NCBI GenBank assembly: GCA_039519185.1
Contig: CM076847.1
Coordinates: forward strand, 42,318,916 to 42,382,915
Length of the DNA: 64,000 bases
DNA from: Astragalus membranaceus
Lineage: Eukaryota > Streptophyta > Magnoliopsida > Fabales > Fabaceae
Reading direction: 5' to 3'
The position numbers were made by a program, and so were the translations under genes. Every line of letters starts with the position of its first letter. Position 1 is the first letter of the stretch. Under the pieces are notes generated by a model. That model ran no database searches. It was not told the origin of the DNA and saw only the letters and a list, made by a program, of their open reading frames with translations. Below, in pieces: positions 34,515 to 45,396 of the stretch.

Positions 34515-37276
34515 TGTCTTTTCAATTTTTTAAAATCCCAAATTTTAAAATATTTGACGCACGAAAATTCCGAATAATTTATATTTCGAGCAAAATGATA
34601 ACACGTTACTCGGATACAGGACGGTCGAGAAAAATCAACGTTAACGGATGAGCCATATGGTTAAAGCGTATTTAGTATAAAAACTGAGGATTTAAAGGCT
34701 TAAACAAGAATTTGAGCGAAGGCCTTAAGCTGAGGGCATTATGGTCTTTTCCTTCACACTTAAACAATTCAGTTTTTGAAGACATGCTGAACCCACACTC
34801 TTTTCTTCCACTTCAGAAACTGAAACAGGAAATAAATCAGAAAAGGGAGGAGAGAAAGAAGAGGGAGTTCACGAAGGAGAAGAAGGGAGGGTGAGACAAC
34901 TCCCCTCACTGCATGTTCCAAATCCTTGTGGCATCACACTCCATTTCCTTCCCTCTTTCCATGGATACCAATTTCACTTCCAGATTTAAAACCAAACTCA
35001 TCTCCTTTCCTTCCTCATTAATTTCGAAGTTGAGAGGGACACATTGAAGATGGAAGTTTCTTCTCTTCTTCTTTGTCAGTTCAAAGTTGTGAGTGGTTAT
35101 GAACCCCATTGCAAGCAGGAAATCGTGTATTAGGGGCTTTCAAGGGTGTAGGGTCAAGGTTGGATTCTGAGTTGAAGTTTTGGTTTCAATGGGAGAAGTT
35201 TCAAAGGCTGGGAAAAACGAATTCTCAAGCATACATCACTCCTACCCAGAACCCGTATTCACCTACCTATCGAAACTAGACGAAAAGTTCTTCATTTGGG
35301 GCACAAGAACCGTCGGATTCCATTTGGGAATGAGGGTGATATCATGTCCTAAAGTTTCGATTGAGAATCAGATACTGTATTGGACCAGTCACCTTGTTTC
35401 AGTGATATCTCCCAAACTACTGGTGGCATGCGTGTGAATCTTTCTTCATCAGAAAATATACGAAATTCTCTACATTATAGGCACTGGTTTGAAGAGTTTT
35501 GGTTACGAATTGCCCTAGATACACTTGTTGCAAATCGGTACACTGATTCTGGAAAACCGAAGTAAGAGCTGGGAATCTCGTTCGTCGAATTTTGGTTCGA
35601 GTCGTCAAAGTTACGAGGGACATCAATTCAATATACCGGAGAGGAGTTCAGTAGCAAGAATGATTGATTGAGTTGCTGTTTGTGCAAGTGGGGCCCATTG
35701 AGTTCACTTGCGGAGGCATTCGGAGCGTGTTCGTGATTACGGGGATTGTTCGAGTGGTTAACGGTTCGATTGTTCGAGCGAGGACGCGTCTTCTCGGGGA
35801 CTTGTCATACCGGTGAGTTTTACTCAAGATTAGGAACAATGCCATATTCTGAACTTGTTTCGTTTTGGGTTCAATGCGAAAATCCGACTTTCGAAACATA
35901 TTATCGAGTCAAAAACCGTTTTCGGGAAAATAGCGTTTTTACGGTTTTTCGGTGAATATATATGTTTTTATCAATTTGTTGATTTTAATGCTTTCGTTGG
36001 AATATGGTCTGAATATTAATGCTAAACATATGTTTTTATGTCTCGGTGTCCATGGAAAGTCTCGGTAACGATTTGGGATCGAATTGGAAGAAACCGGTTT
36101 TCAGAATAGCTATTTTCAACCAGTCTGTCAAGGGTCGCGCCGCGACCCATGCCCGTCGCCTCGCGATGAGTCTAAATTTTGTGACAATTTCGTCACTGAG
36201 AGTTTTCGTATCGCGACGCAGTGTTATTTTTCAGCAACCCTAATTGAAATTGTTTTTACCATAACTTTTGATTCGGGTGTCCGATTGACGTGTTTTCAAA
36301 TGCGTTGGAAAGCTTATTAATAGACCTAATCTAATATGGGGTCTAATTTATAAAATTCCCTGTTTTTGAAGGTGATAGTTCTGGAAAGAAACCAACGGTT
36401 AGATTTCGTGTGGGTTCAAATTTTTAACAACTAACCGGACTATATGTCTAACCATGTACTGTGATTATAATGCCGGATGTCTAACTTTGAATTCATCAAA
36501 ACGGATTATAGATCGAAATATATATAGATTATCTAAAACTTATGAGACGGTCCAATGCGGACACGATATATATTTTATTATGTATCACGTTGGGTGACGA
36601 CCCGAAAAGTAGCATACTAGGATGGGAAGTCATGAACCCTCACCCTAGGACCTGAAACGTTATGGTGTGGTCTAACGTGGGTTATCGGGATTGTGGGCTT
36701 TGCACAGTCGATTTATGCTTAGTTATGTTCTCGACTCATCGGGATTGTGGGCTTTGCACAGTCGATGTTTCGCTTGGAAAAGCTTGTAATTATAAATTAA
36801 TTGACAAGGCTTAATAATATATAGTGGCTCTTCATTTACCTGGATTGGGGGCTTTGCACAGCCGGTAATGGGCTAGGTATATATTGATGCAAATAGTTCA
36901 TAGATATAACTATGTTGCAACGGTTTTATAAATTAAACCGACAGATAGTGAGGGGGCACAGTAGAACTCACTGAGACAAGTTGTCTCACCCTATCATTGT
37001 TGTTGTTTTTACAGAGAACAGGAAACGGAGAAGCAAACAGGATGGTCAGTTGTCATGCTCGAGGAGAAGATAGAAGACTAACTTATTCCTAGCTGTTTAT
37101 GTTTTTCTGCCGTTGTCTCTGTATTTGATATCATGACTCGAATTTGAGCTATGTTATGTTATAGTTTCCGCTGTTTTCTTGCAATGATGTATATCTAGGG
37201 AGGAATTTTTATACTCTGATGTAAACCAAATTGTATATTTAGGTATTTCTTTGTTTTAGAAATACGGGGTGTTACA
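34515..37276 (+). mobile_element. 3' LTR of outer element
   Basis: The right end (GGGGTGTTACA at 37276) is certain. The left boundary is approximate, since I found no clear TGTAAC start. It contains the CpG-rich palindrome cluster (36134-36226), the shared box CTTTTGATTCGGG (about 36264), three copies of a GGGCTTTGCACAGTCG unit (36687-36868), GGGTGACGACCC (about 36594), the palindrome TGAGACAAGTTGTCTCA (36972-36988) and the pyrimidine-rich tract ending CAG (about 37013). Short open frames in it are not credible genes. Confidence 0.75.
36134..36226 (+). repeat. CpG-rich palindrome cluster in outer 3' LTR
   Basis: Degenerate GTCGCGCCGCGAC and TCGCGA units plus a TGTGACAATTTCGTCAC hairpin lie just before the CTTTTGATTCGGG box (about 36264), matching the position of the arrays in the other LTR families. 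Confidence 0.65.
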
Positions 37277-38031
37277 TTCATACCATCACCAACATTCATA
37301 ACTCTCTGTTACTACCATCGTTCACCAACCAAAGCATATTCAGTGCAGAACACATAGCAGAACACTGAGCATAAATCCGAAATTCGTTTTTGCCTTCAAG
37401 CCATATTCAGTGCATATCTCCAATTGAAGGTGAGTTTGGTTTTATATTTGACCTTGTTAGTTTCCATTAATCTGATTGTGTTTGGATATATGCATGTTTA
37501 TCCATCTCTTAGGTTGTTAAAATCTGTTTGAAACCATGTCTGCTTTGTGTTTGATAAAATGTCTAAAAGAGTTTGATAAAAATAATATAAAGAATGACTA
37601 CTCTAGTTTGAGAAAATGTCTGTCTAGTTTGATATAAATAATATAAAGAGTTTGAAATTATTCTGTTATATGCACCAGAGTTAATATTATGGTTGCATTT
37701 ATTTAACTTGGTTTCATTTGTTGTTATGCATTGATACACCAGATTCTGTTATGCACCAGATTTCATATTATAGTGCAGCTAACTTGTTTTCATTTTAATT
37801 GATTATAGTGGAAATTGTTTTCATATTTTAGTGCGCCTAACTTGTTTTCATTTATAGTGCAGCTAACTTGTTTTCATTATAGTGCAACTAACTTGTTTTC
37901 ATTTTAATTGATACACCAGATTCTGTTATATGCACCAGAGTTCATATTATGGTTGCATTTATCTAACTTAATTTATTTTCTTAATCTTAATCACATTTTT
38001 ATTACTTATTGATAGGTATATTGAAGGAAGG
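37277..38031 (+). other. 5' leader and intron of the Harbinger gene, with short repeats
   Basis: A likely non-coding first exon ends at 37429 with GAAG|GTGAGT. An intron of about 586 bp ends TTGATAG at 38015, just before the first transposase ATG (38032). The intron contains several copies of TAGTGCAGCTAACTTGTTTTC and ATACACCAGATTCTGTTAT (about 37735-37960). No terminal inverted repeat is visible, so the Harbinger left end was probably cut by the outer LTR element ending at 37276. Confidence 0.55.
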
Positions 38032-39295
38032 ATGAATGATAGGAATGAACAATTGGGGCTTAATACAAATGAAGATGATGTTTTTTTGAACAAGTTTCTT
38101 ATGTGGCTGCACAAATTGGTATTTATGCAGCAAAACATTTATGCAAAGAGCATTGTAGAACTAGTGAACTAATAGGTCATTCATGGGTGCATTAAATATT
38201 GAGTGGGAATCCCACTCGTTGCTATGAGATGTTTCGGATGGGAAAACATGTTTTCCACACACTTTGTAGTGAACTAGTTGAGCTTGGTTTGAAGTCCACT
38301 AATCACATGGGGGTTGAAGAAATGGTTGCAATGTTTTTAGTTGTTGTTGGTCATGGGGTAGGGAACAGAATGATTCAAGAAAGGGTTCAACACTCAGGAG
38401 AGACTGTAAGTAGACATTTTCATCAGGTACTTGTTGCTTGCCTTAAGTTGTTCGTTAAGTATATTAAGCCTCAAGATCCTATGTTTCATGATAGTCATGC
38501 AAAAATTAGAAGTGATCAACGGTATTGGCCATTGTTTAAGAATGCTATAGGAGCCATCGATGGTACGTATGTGTCATGTGTCGTTAGTGGTGATCAAACC
38601 AGATTTATTGGAAGAAAAGGACACCCAACACAAAACATAATGGCTATATGTGATTGGAACATGTGTTTCACTTTTGTGTTAGCTGGGTGGGAAAGTAGTG
38701 CCCATGATGCTCGCAAACTTAAATTTTCCCCATCCTCCATCAGGTACGTTCTTTTTTCATGGATACAGATATTTTCCTGAAATTATTAAATTTGTTCTTT
38801 ACATTTTAATATTTTTTTTTATTAGGTAAGTATTATATAGTGGATGCTGGCTATCCAACACCAATGGGGTACCTTGGTCCGTACAAATGTGAACATTACC
38901 ATCTTCCTGATTTTAGGCGTTCTCACGGATTTGCAAATCATAATGACGTTTTCAATTATTACCACTCAAGTTTAAGATGCACTATAGAAAGGAGTTTTGG
39001 TGTATGGAAAAACAGGTTTGCAATTTTACGTCGCATGCCTAAATTCAAAATGGAAACCCAAGTTCAAATAGTCGTTGCAACAATGGCTATACAAAACTTT
39101 ATCCGAAGGAATGCTGAAATGGATATTGATTTTAGTCGTTATGAGGATGAAAACATAGACCTTCACAGTGATGATTATCAAAGACCAACTAACTTGGATT
39201 CATCTCAAATTTTAAATACCGCTTCTTCAAGAGAGATGGATCGTGTTCGTGACTCGATTAGGGATCAAATTATCGAGTATAAGCAAAATAATTAG
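38032..39295 (+). pseudogene. PIF/Harbinger transposase (DDE nuclease), broken
   Basis: The DDE superfamily nuclease of PIF/Harbinger elements: GAIDGTYVSC (first D), IVDAGYPTPMGYLGPYK (second D) and CTIERSFGVWKNRFAIL (E). The upstream part (CYEMFRMGKHVFHTLC, ETVSRHFHQVL) matches the family's N-terminal region with its helix-turn-helix-like segment. An 82-bp intron (38744-38825, GT-AG) interrupts it between PPS and GKYY codons. A shift at a T run near 38083, a stop before the ILSGNPTRCYEM stretch and a shift near 38716 inactivate it. The C-terminal exon (38826-39295) is intact. No Myb-like partner ORF is visible nearby. Confidence 0.88.
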
Positions 39296-39938
39296 TCATT
39301 ATCAATATTTTGTATTGTATTGCACTTTAATTTATATTCTCTAAATGTAATTTTAATTTATTAGATATTTTATATGCTTATTTGTTAGATATTTTTTATG
39401 CTTATTTTAATGATAATTGTAATTTAAAAATTAACTTTAAGTTGATACCCATTTTTGTAATTTTACACCTAAAAGCACTTTTGATCTTATCTATCCAAAC
39501 AACAATGATTTGTGTAACTCATTTTTCAAGAAATGTATCCAAACAAAAATCACGTTACATTAAACTCACTTTTAACTAAACTCAATTCTGCAAATTCAAT
39601 TCTGCCAAACTCAATTTTTCTCACCGTGCAACCAAACTCAATTCAACAATGTTTATAATAGAGTTATGGAGTAAGTGGGTAAAACCTTTCTCATTGTAAA
39701 GTCACAAAAGAAAACTAAATTCAAAACTACAATATATAATAATTACAAATTTGACACGAATCTCTATCAAATAAAAATAACTTGAATCTTACTGTCAAAT
39801 GATCATTGTGTTTAACCTTCAATAAAATTAATAATAGTGATCATAGCAGACAATTGGCCACAAGGTGATCTGTAGTGTTCATAGCAAAAGGATGTTATCG
39901 AATTTCTCAAACCATATAAACAAAGTTTATAATAGTGT
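39296..39938 (+). other. AT-rich spacer with probable Harbinger 3' end
   Basis: No gene. The stretch CTCACCGTGCAACCAAACTC near 39620-39645 looks like the terminal inverted repeat of a PIF/Harbinger element (GTTTGGTTGCACGGTG on the other strand), but no partner end or 3-bp duplication can be shown. The rest is featureless AT-rich sequence up to the next LTR. GTTTATAATAG occurs twice (about 39647 and 39924). Confidence 0.4.
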
Positions 39939-41996
39939 TGTAACATCCCCCAAAGTGATTATTTCTAATTATTTTGATTAGTAAGTAGTTATAAGTAATT
40001 GTTGCTGAGTGAATTAATCATGTGTTGTTTGAGTTGAAATTCAATGCTTTGTTTTGCTAAACATGATAATTATATGCTTGGGTGCCTGTCTGACTAGTTA
40101 AAAATGAAATTAAGTGAAGGATTCAAGGATAAGGGTAGAAGGGGTTTTTTACACTTCCCACATTCACTCACTTTGAACCCAACCAGCAGAACACTAAAAC
40201 CCAAATCACACCACTCACTTATCATTATTCAAAAAGAAAAGCAAAACACACACTCCCTCAAAGAGAGAGAGAGAGCTCGAGTTGGAGAGAAACGAAAGGG
40301 GAGCAAACACAAAAACCCTCATCTCACCCAAGCACAAACTGAAAATCTTCCTTCTTGAGAAATCATTCCTTCCTCTTCAATCTCACCATGGAGCACTAAT
40401 CAAAGCACCAAACTCAGTTTAGATCAACACTCTTCTTCTCACCCCAAAGGTTCGAATTGCATGTTGTGCGAGGGGTTGCATTTGGAGTTTTTGTGGTTGC
40501 ATGTTGGTGTTGGGAGCTGCTATAGGTTACTTAGAGACTACATTGTGGTTTGGAGTATCAAAGGAGATTGTTTAACAGCTAGGATTCGAGTTTGGGAATT
40601 TGGGGAAGCTTGTGGTCAACCTAGGATTTCTATTCTTGTTTGCTCTTGAGTTGATTTCGATTCTAAGGTGAGTTCTTCGCTTATGGTATTTTCATTTGAT
40701 GATGGTTCTGATATTATTGCAATGCATGTTGTTTGTTCTGGAATTGTTGTAATGCATGTGCCTTTGGATGATTAAAAGTTGGTGAAATATGAATTAGAAC
40801 AACTATAGGTGCTGAAAGTAGTGGTAAAGAACAATAACTCATAAACTTGTCTTTAAATCCATAATGATTTGAGTGCGTTGATGTTTGAGTCTTGTTTTGA
40901 TTGTAAATGAGACTGATTTTGGCATATGTTAAGTGGTGGACTGAATTAGGGAGAAAATGGAACCAATGGAATAGGCAAATTTCGTGAAAACAAAGTGATT
41001 TCGAAGCTACAGAGGACGCACGGTCCGTGCGCCCATGGAGCCCGGTCCGTGCCAAACAATCTGGCAGTCAACTTTGTTGGTTCGCCAGGAGGCCCGGTCC
41101 GTGCGCCTAGGGGCCGGTCCGTGCCAATCACTATTCCTATTAAAACCTTCACACACTATTCCTTTTTATTCCAATCCTTCCCTAATCCATTCCTTAACCC
41201 TCCCCAATGAAAGTTAAGCATAAATGATGTATTTTCATATGTGTTTGAGATGGAACCGTAGAGTATTTTTATTGATTTAGAAGTAGACCTAAGTGTCAAG
41301 TAGTAGACCTAAGTGTCAAGTAAATGAATAAAACACCAAGGGGATGACGATCCCAAGCCAAAGCATACTCGATAAGGCGAAGTCATGAGCCCTAAGCCAA
41401 GGCCCAAAATAAGTTGACTCGGTAATAGCTATTATCGGGTGGGTTCACCGGGGGAATCGCGTAGTATTTGTCCGAGGTTGTGGTAAGATAAGAGAAAAGA
41501 TAAGTAAGACACCGAGAGTTTAAGGTGAGTGGTCTCAAAAAAAATCAAAGATTTTATCTCACTGTTTATGATGTGGTGTTTTATTGATGAGCGGGGAAAT
41601 TCAAAGTAAACAGAGAAGAAGTAGTCGCTGCTCTGAGTTACAAATTTTAAAGGATCCTTAGGGATCGAGATTATGTTTGTTTAGCTTGCCCTAGGGTGAT
41701 ATTATGTAACTAGTTAATGTTGGTACTTTAACTTAAGATTGTATAATCGAAGTTTGAGTTTCATTTCAAGAATTCTGCTTTTGGAATATTGAACATTAGA
41801 AATGTACTAATGACTAGTTCCTTATTTTCATTAAGCTATTCCGGTTGGTAAACTTTACCCTTTGGAACATGTATGTGATGATTTATTTCGTCGAGTTAAG
41901 TATGTTCAATTCCTTAAAGTAGAATTAATACTCTGATTTATGCTATTTGTGAAAGTCTCAGTATTTCTTCCAAGGTTGAAATACTAGGATGTTACA
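39939..41996 (+). mobile_element. 5' LTR of the hosting gypsy element (2058 bp)
   Basis: It begins TGTAACATCC and ends GGATGTTACA. It holds an AG-rich tract (about 40262), a GCACGG-T-CCGTGC cluster (41016-41134), a tandem duplication of GTAGACCTAAGTGTCAA (about 41283-41322) and the GGGATGACGATCCC and GAAGTCATGAGCCC modules (about 41340-41392). The CTTTTGAYYCGGG box of the other families is not found. Confidence 0.88.
41016..41134. repeat. GCACGG-T-CCGTGC palindrome cluster
   Basis: Four units of the type (G)CACGGTCCGTGC or CCCGGTCCGTGC in 120 bp. The motif resembles the cluster at 8454-8641 although the surrounding LTRs differ. Confidence 0.82.
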
Positions 41997-42001
41997 TTTT
42001 G

Positions 42002-42379
42002 GGCTAAATATATATTTTGGCCCTTTATCTTTGGGGTTGTGGTCACTTTGGCCCTTTATCTTTTTTTTTTCTCATTTTAGACCCTCATGTTTTTTGTGTG
42101 TGTCATTTTGGCCCCAGCTGTTATCATTTTGGTCCCTTATGTTTTTAATTGATTTCATTTTAGTCCCTTATGTTTTTAATTGATTTCATTTTGGGCCCTT
42201 ATGTTTTTAATTGATTTCATTTTCGTCCTTAAAAATTTGCCTAAAAAAACATAAACATAACGGCAGGGGCCAAAATGACACAAACAAAAAACATGAGGGT
42301 CTAAAATGAGAAAAAAAAAAGATAAAGGGCCAAAGTGACCACAACCCCAAAGATAAAGGGCCAAAATATATATTTAGCC
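42002..42379. mobile_element. Mutator-type MITE with ~113-bp inverted repeats
   Basis: The two ends (GGCTAAATATATATTTTGGC and its complement) are inverted repeats of about 113 bp. They are flanked by the perfect 9-bp duplication TACATTTTG (41993-42001 and 42380-42388), diagnostic of Mutator-like insertion. The centre holds three tandem copies of a 33-bp unit containing CCCTTATGTTTTTAATTG. There is no coding capacity. It sits exactly at the LTR/primer-site junction. Confidence 0.92.
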
Positions 42380-42479
42380 TACATTTTGCTATCAGAGCAG
42401 TTCGACTTAGTCAGGCTTAGACGAGTTTAGGGTTGAGTGTGTTTCCTTGTTATTTTTTGTTATATTTCTAATTATAATG

Positions 42480-43368
42480 CTAAGAGACATTGAGCCTGAT
42501 CAACTCAATACTTGGTGCATTGTATGCAGAATTATGGCAGAACGACCAAGACGTAATCCTCAACCAAGGACAGAAGTACCTCAGAACCCTATTCCGGATT
42601 GGATGCAATCGATCCTACAGACAACGAAGGCCCACCCGTAGATAAATTAACAAATGTTGCACAGCCAGCAGGCTATGATGCCACAAATGTTTAATGCTCA
42701 ACACCATCCACTACAACCACCTCAAGTTCATCATCCGGTACCACCGCTATCTGTAGACCTACATCAAGTTTACTCCTGGTTCTACTAGATGAAGCCCTCA
42801 AAGTTTAGAAGAGGGTGAGATGTGATGGAAGCTCAGCACTGGATTGCTGACACCGAAAATATCATACGAACCATGTAGAATGACGATGAAGAGAAGGTGA
42901 GGTTGGCGCGCCACCCATATGCTGAAGGGTGAGGCTGATACCTGGTGGAGGAATGCCCAAGTTATGAAGATGACTCCAGGAACTCCTGAAACTTGGGAGA
43001 ATTTCCGTAGGATGTTCCTGGAGCAGTTCTTTCCTACGGCTATGAAAATTGAGAAGGAAGATGAGTTCCTATCTTTGAAACAAGATGCCTGACTGTGGGG
43101 AAATACACTACAAGGTTTGAAGAATTATACCAGTTCATCAGATTGGCCGATTATGCTCCTAATGACCAGTAGAAGACACAGCGGTATAAAGTCAGATTAA
43201 GAGAAGATATTGCTCAGAGCTTGAGTTCCTTTGCTTGCACTAGTTACGATTCTCGGTTTCAACAAGCGTACATAGCCGAGGGAGATTTGAAAAGGTTGTA
43301 TGCCAGCAGGAAGGAGTATGGGCATAGTAAAAAGAATTCTGGATCATCGAGTTCTCAGATGTGTCCAA
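42480..43368 (+). pseudogene. gag N-terminal and capsid part of hosting element
   Basis: The frame begins near the ATG at 42534 (MAERPRRNPQP). It recurs in pieces with capsid-like signatures: AQHWIADTENIIRTM, DEEKVRLA, FLEQFFPTAMKIEKEDEFLS and FQQAYIAEGDLKRLYASR. Several stops and shifts separate them. The capsid tail QAYIAEGDLKRLYASRK resembles QAYVAEADLNRMYEQRK of the array's gag remnant. The piece is cut at 43377 by a MITE. Confidence 0.8.
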
Positions 43369-43377
43369 AAGAAAGTA

Positions 43378-43830
43378 GGCTAAAGTGCTCCCGGGGTCCC
43401 TTATCTTTATTTAAAGTAACGAATTAGTCCTTTATGTTTTTTTTGTCCCAAATAAGCCCTTTATCTTTCAAATTTTTGACACATAAATCTTTTTCCTTCA
43501 ACCTCCATCCAACTTTGTTAACAGTGCTTATGTGGCGTGCTGACTCATTATTTGATTAGGTGGCATGTCATTTTTATTTTTGCTTAGGTGGCATATAATT
43601 TAATTTAATAAAAATAAAAGCTAAACAAAAATAAAAATTACATGCCACCTAATCAAATAATGAGTCAGCACGCCACATAAGCACTGTTAACAAAGTTGGA
43701 TGGAGGTTGACGGAAAAAGATTTATGTGTCAAAAATTTGAAAGATAAAGGAATTATTTGGGACAAAACAAACATAAAGGACTAATTCGTTACTTTAAATA
43801 AAGATAAGGGACCCCGAGGGCACTTTAGCC
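43378..43830. mobile_element. Fold-back MITE, Mutator-type
   Basis: Ends GGCTAAAGTGC...GCACTTTAGCC with inverted arms of about 190-200 bp, so nearly the whole 453-bp unit folds on itself. The flanks AAGAAAGTA (43369-43377) and AAAAAAGTA (43831-43839) form a 9-bp duplication with one mismatch. No coding capacity. It splits the gag gene. Confidence 0.9.
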
Positions 43831-43839
43831 AAAAAAGTA

Positions 43840-44095
43840 TCAATAAGGGAAAGCAAATGCCCAAGTTTGAAACTCAGAAGTCTGGTGTGTGTTATAAGTG
43901 TGGAAGGTTCCACAAAGGAGAGTTTCGCTTTGGGTCCAATCAATGTTACTACTGCAAGAAGAATGGTCACTATATCTATGATTGCCTAGAGAAGAAGAAG
44001 AATCAGGCAGGATATACCGCTCCAACTCAATGGGGGGTATACACTTTGGATGCAAAGAATGTCAAAGCCTCTGAAAACTTACTAAGGGATACAGG
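43840..44095 (+). pseudogene. gag zinc-knuckle part of hosting element
   Basis: Continues the gag cut by the MITE. VCYKCGRFHKGEF is followed by the CCHC knuckle CYYCKKNGHYIYDC, then YTLDAKNVKASENLLRDT, where a solo LTR enters after ACAGG (44091-44095). The downstream protease continues at 53091. Confidence 0.82.
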
Positions 44096-44818
44096 TGTAA
44101 CGCCCAAATATTTAATTAAATTATTTAATTAAATATTTAGGTATTCAATTATTTATTTAATTATTTTAGTTAGTGTAACTATTTTAACGTTGGATTAAGA
44201 GGTGTGTAAATTGAATATTAGGGGATGGCGTTTATGATCGGGCTTAAGCTGGAGGAAGCCCGTGATCCAAGCCCGCTAGCTAGGCGCATAGGAGAAGCGC
44301 CTAGGCTAGGGTTTAGTGGCATTTGCGAATTGTCTTGAGAAAGAGAGAAAGAAAGTTGCGAATAGAGAGAGGAGAAGAGAGAAGGGTACGGGTTGCTGAG
44401 GAAAGAAGAGGAGAATTTCGCATAGTCCAAGGGAGCAGAGAGGAGCTATGTTGCTGAGGTTCTGTTGGTGACTCAATCAAGAGAATTGGTGCTCTCCTAC
44501 TATAAGGTAAGGGTGGGGTTCTTCCTTATAATGGGGTTTTATGATGGGGTTATGTGGGAATAGGTCCTATGATGTCTAGGGTTCGATTTTGATGTCGAGT
44601 TGATGGTTGTTATATCATGATTTTGATAATTGAGATGTTGGCTTGATTTGGTGATTGTTGCAACTCTAGAAATTTGGTGTTCATAGGTGTTGATATGAAT
44701 TGCATGCTAGGTGTTCGACAAATTGTATTTTTATGTTGTGATTGACAATTTATGGTGATTGGTATTGATGGTTGAAAATTGGTGATTTGAATTGGTGAAA
44801 AATCGAAAATGTTGACCC

Positions 44819-45396
44819 TAGGGCGCCATGGGCGCCATTGTCTTAGATGCTGTTTTTGGCGCCCTGTGCCTGGGCGCCGTGCCTGGCCATGTTGCCTTGG
44901 CGTTCTGTTGCTGTTTTTGGCGCCCAGTGCATGGGCACCGTGTCAGGTGCGTGTCTTGTGTGCCAATGTGCTGTGCGTGTGTTCCTGTGTTTGGCGCCCT
45001 GGGTGTGGGCGCCGTGTGCCATGTTGTTGCATTGCTGTTTTTGGCGCCCTGGGACTGGGCGCCGTGTGCCAGGGTGTGTGGGTGTGTTGCTGTGTGTGTG
45101 GGTGGGAGTTGTTGTGTCTTGGCGCAGGGGCGCCTTGGCGCCCTGTGCCTGGGCGCCACATTCTGCGTGTTGCGTTCTGTTGCGTTGCTGATCTTCGCCC
45201 CCTGCTGCTGGGCGCCGTGTCTAGGCGTGTTCCGGCTGTGTTGCGTTGTGTTCGCTGCTGTCTGGGCGCCATGGGTGCCAAATCCTATGTCATGTTGCGT
45301 TGTTGTGTTGGCTGGGCGCCAAGGGCGCCAGTTTCTGTTGCTGGCCAGTTTCCAGCATGTTCCCTGCTAGGTGCCCAGTGCCTGGGCGCCATTTTC
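44819..45396. repeat. GGCGCC array of the CACTA-bearing solo LTR
   Basis: Dense GGCGCC sites, mostly in facing pairs such as GGCGCCCTGTGCCTGGGCGCC-like units, with GTGTG-rich spacers. Long frames through it encode low-complexity Cys/Trp-rich or Gln/Arg-rich strings and are not genes. Confidence 0.9.

Larger units (their letters stand above)
9917..37276 (+). mobile_element. Outer gypsy-like element, heavily nested and decayed
   Basis: The last 113 bp of an LTR (9917-10029) match the last 113 bp of the LTR ending at 37276, and a primer site follows at 10032-10043. Both ends thus belong to one plus-strand element. Its interior is 10030-12910 plus 34322-about 34514. Everything between is a minus-strand insertion flanked by the 5-bp duplication CCATG (12906-12910 and 34322-34326). 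Its 5' LTR has lost everything before 9917, where the inverted LTR is attached. Confidence 0.82.

Noticed and set aside
40104..40649. Possible small genes in the LTR 39939-41996
   Set aside because: They lie wholly within an LTR with certain boundaries, include an AG microsatellite and lack any recognisable domain.
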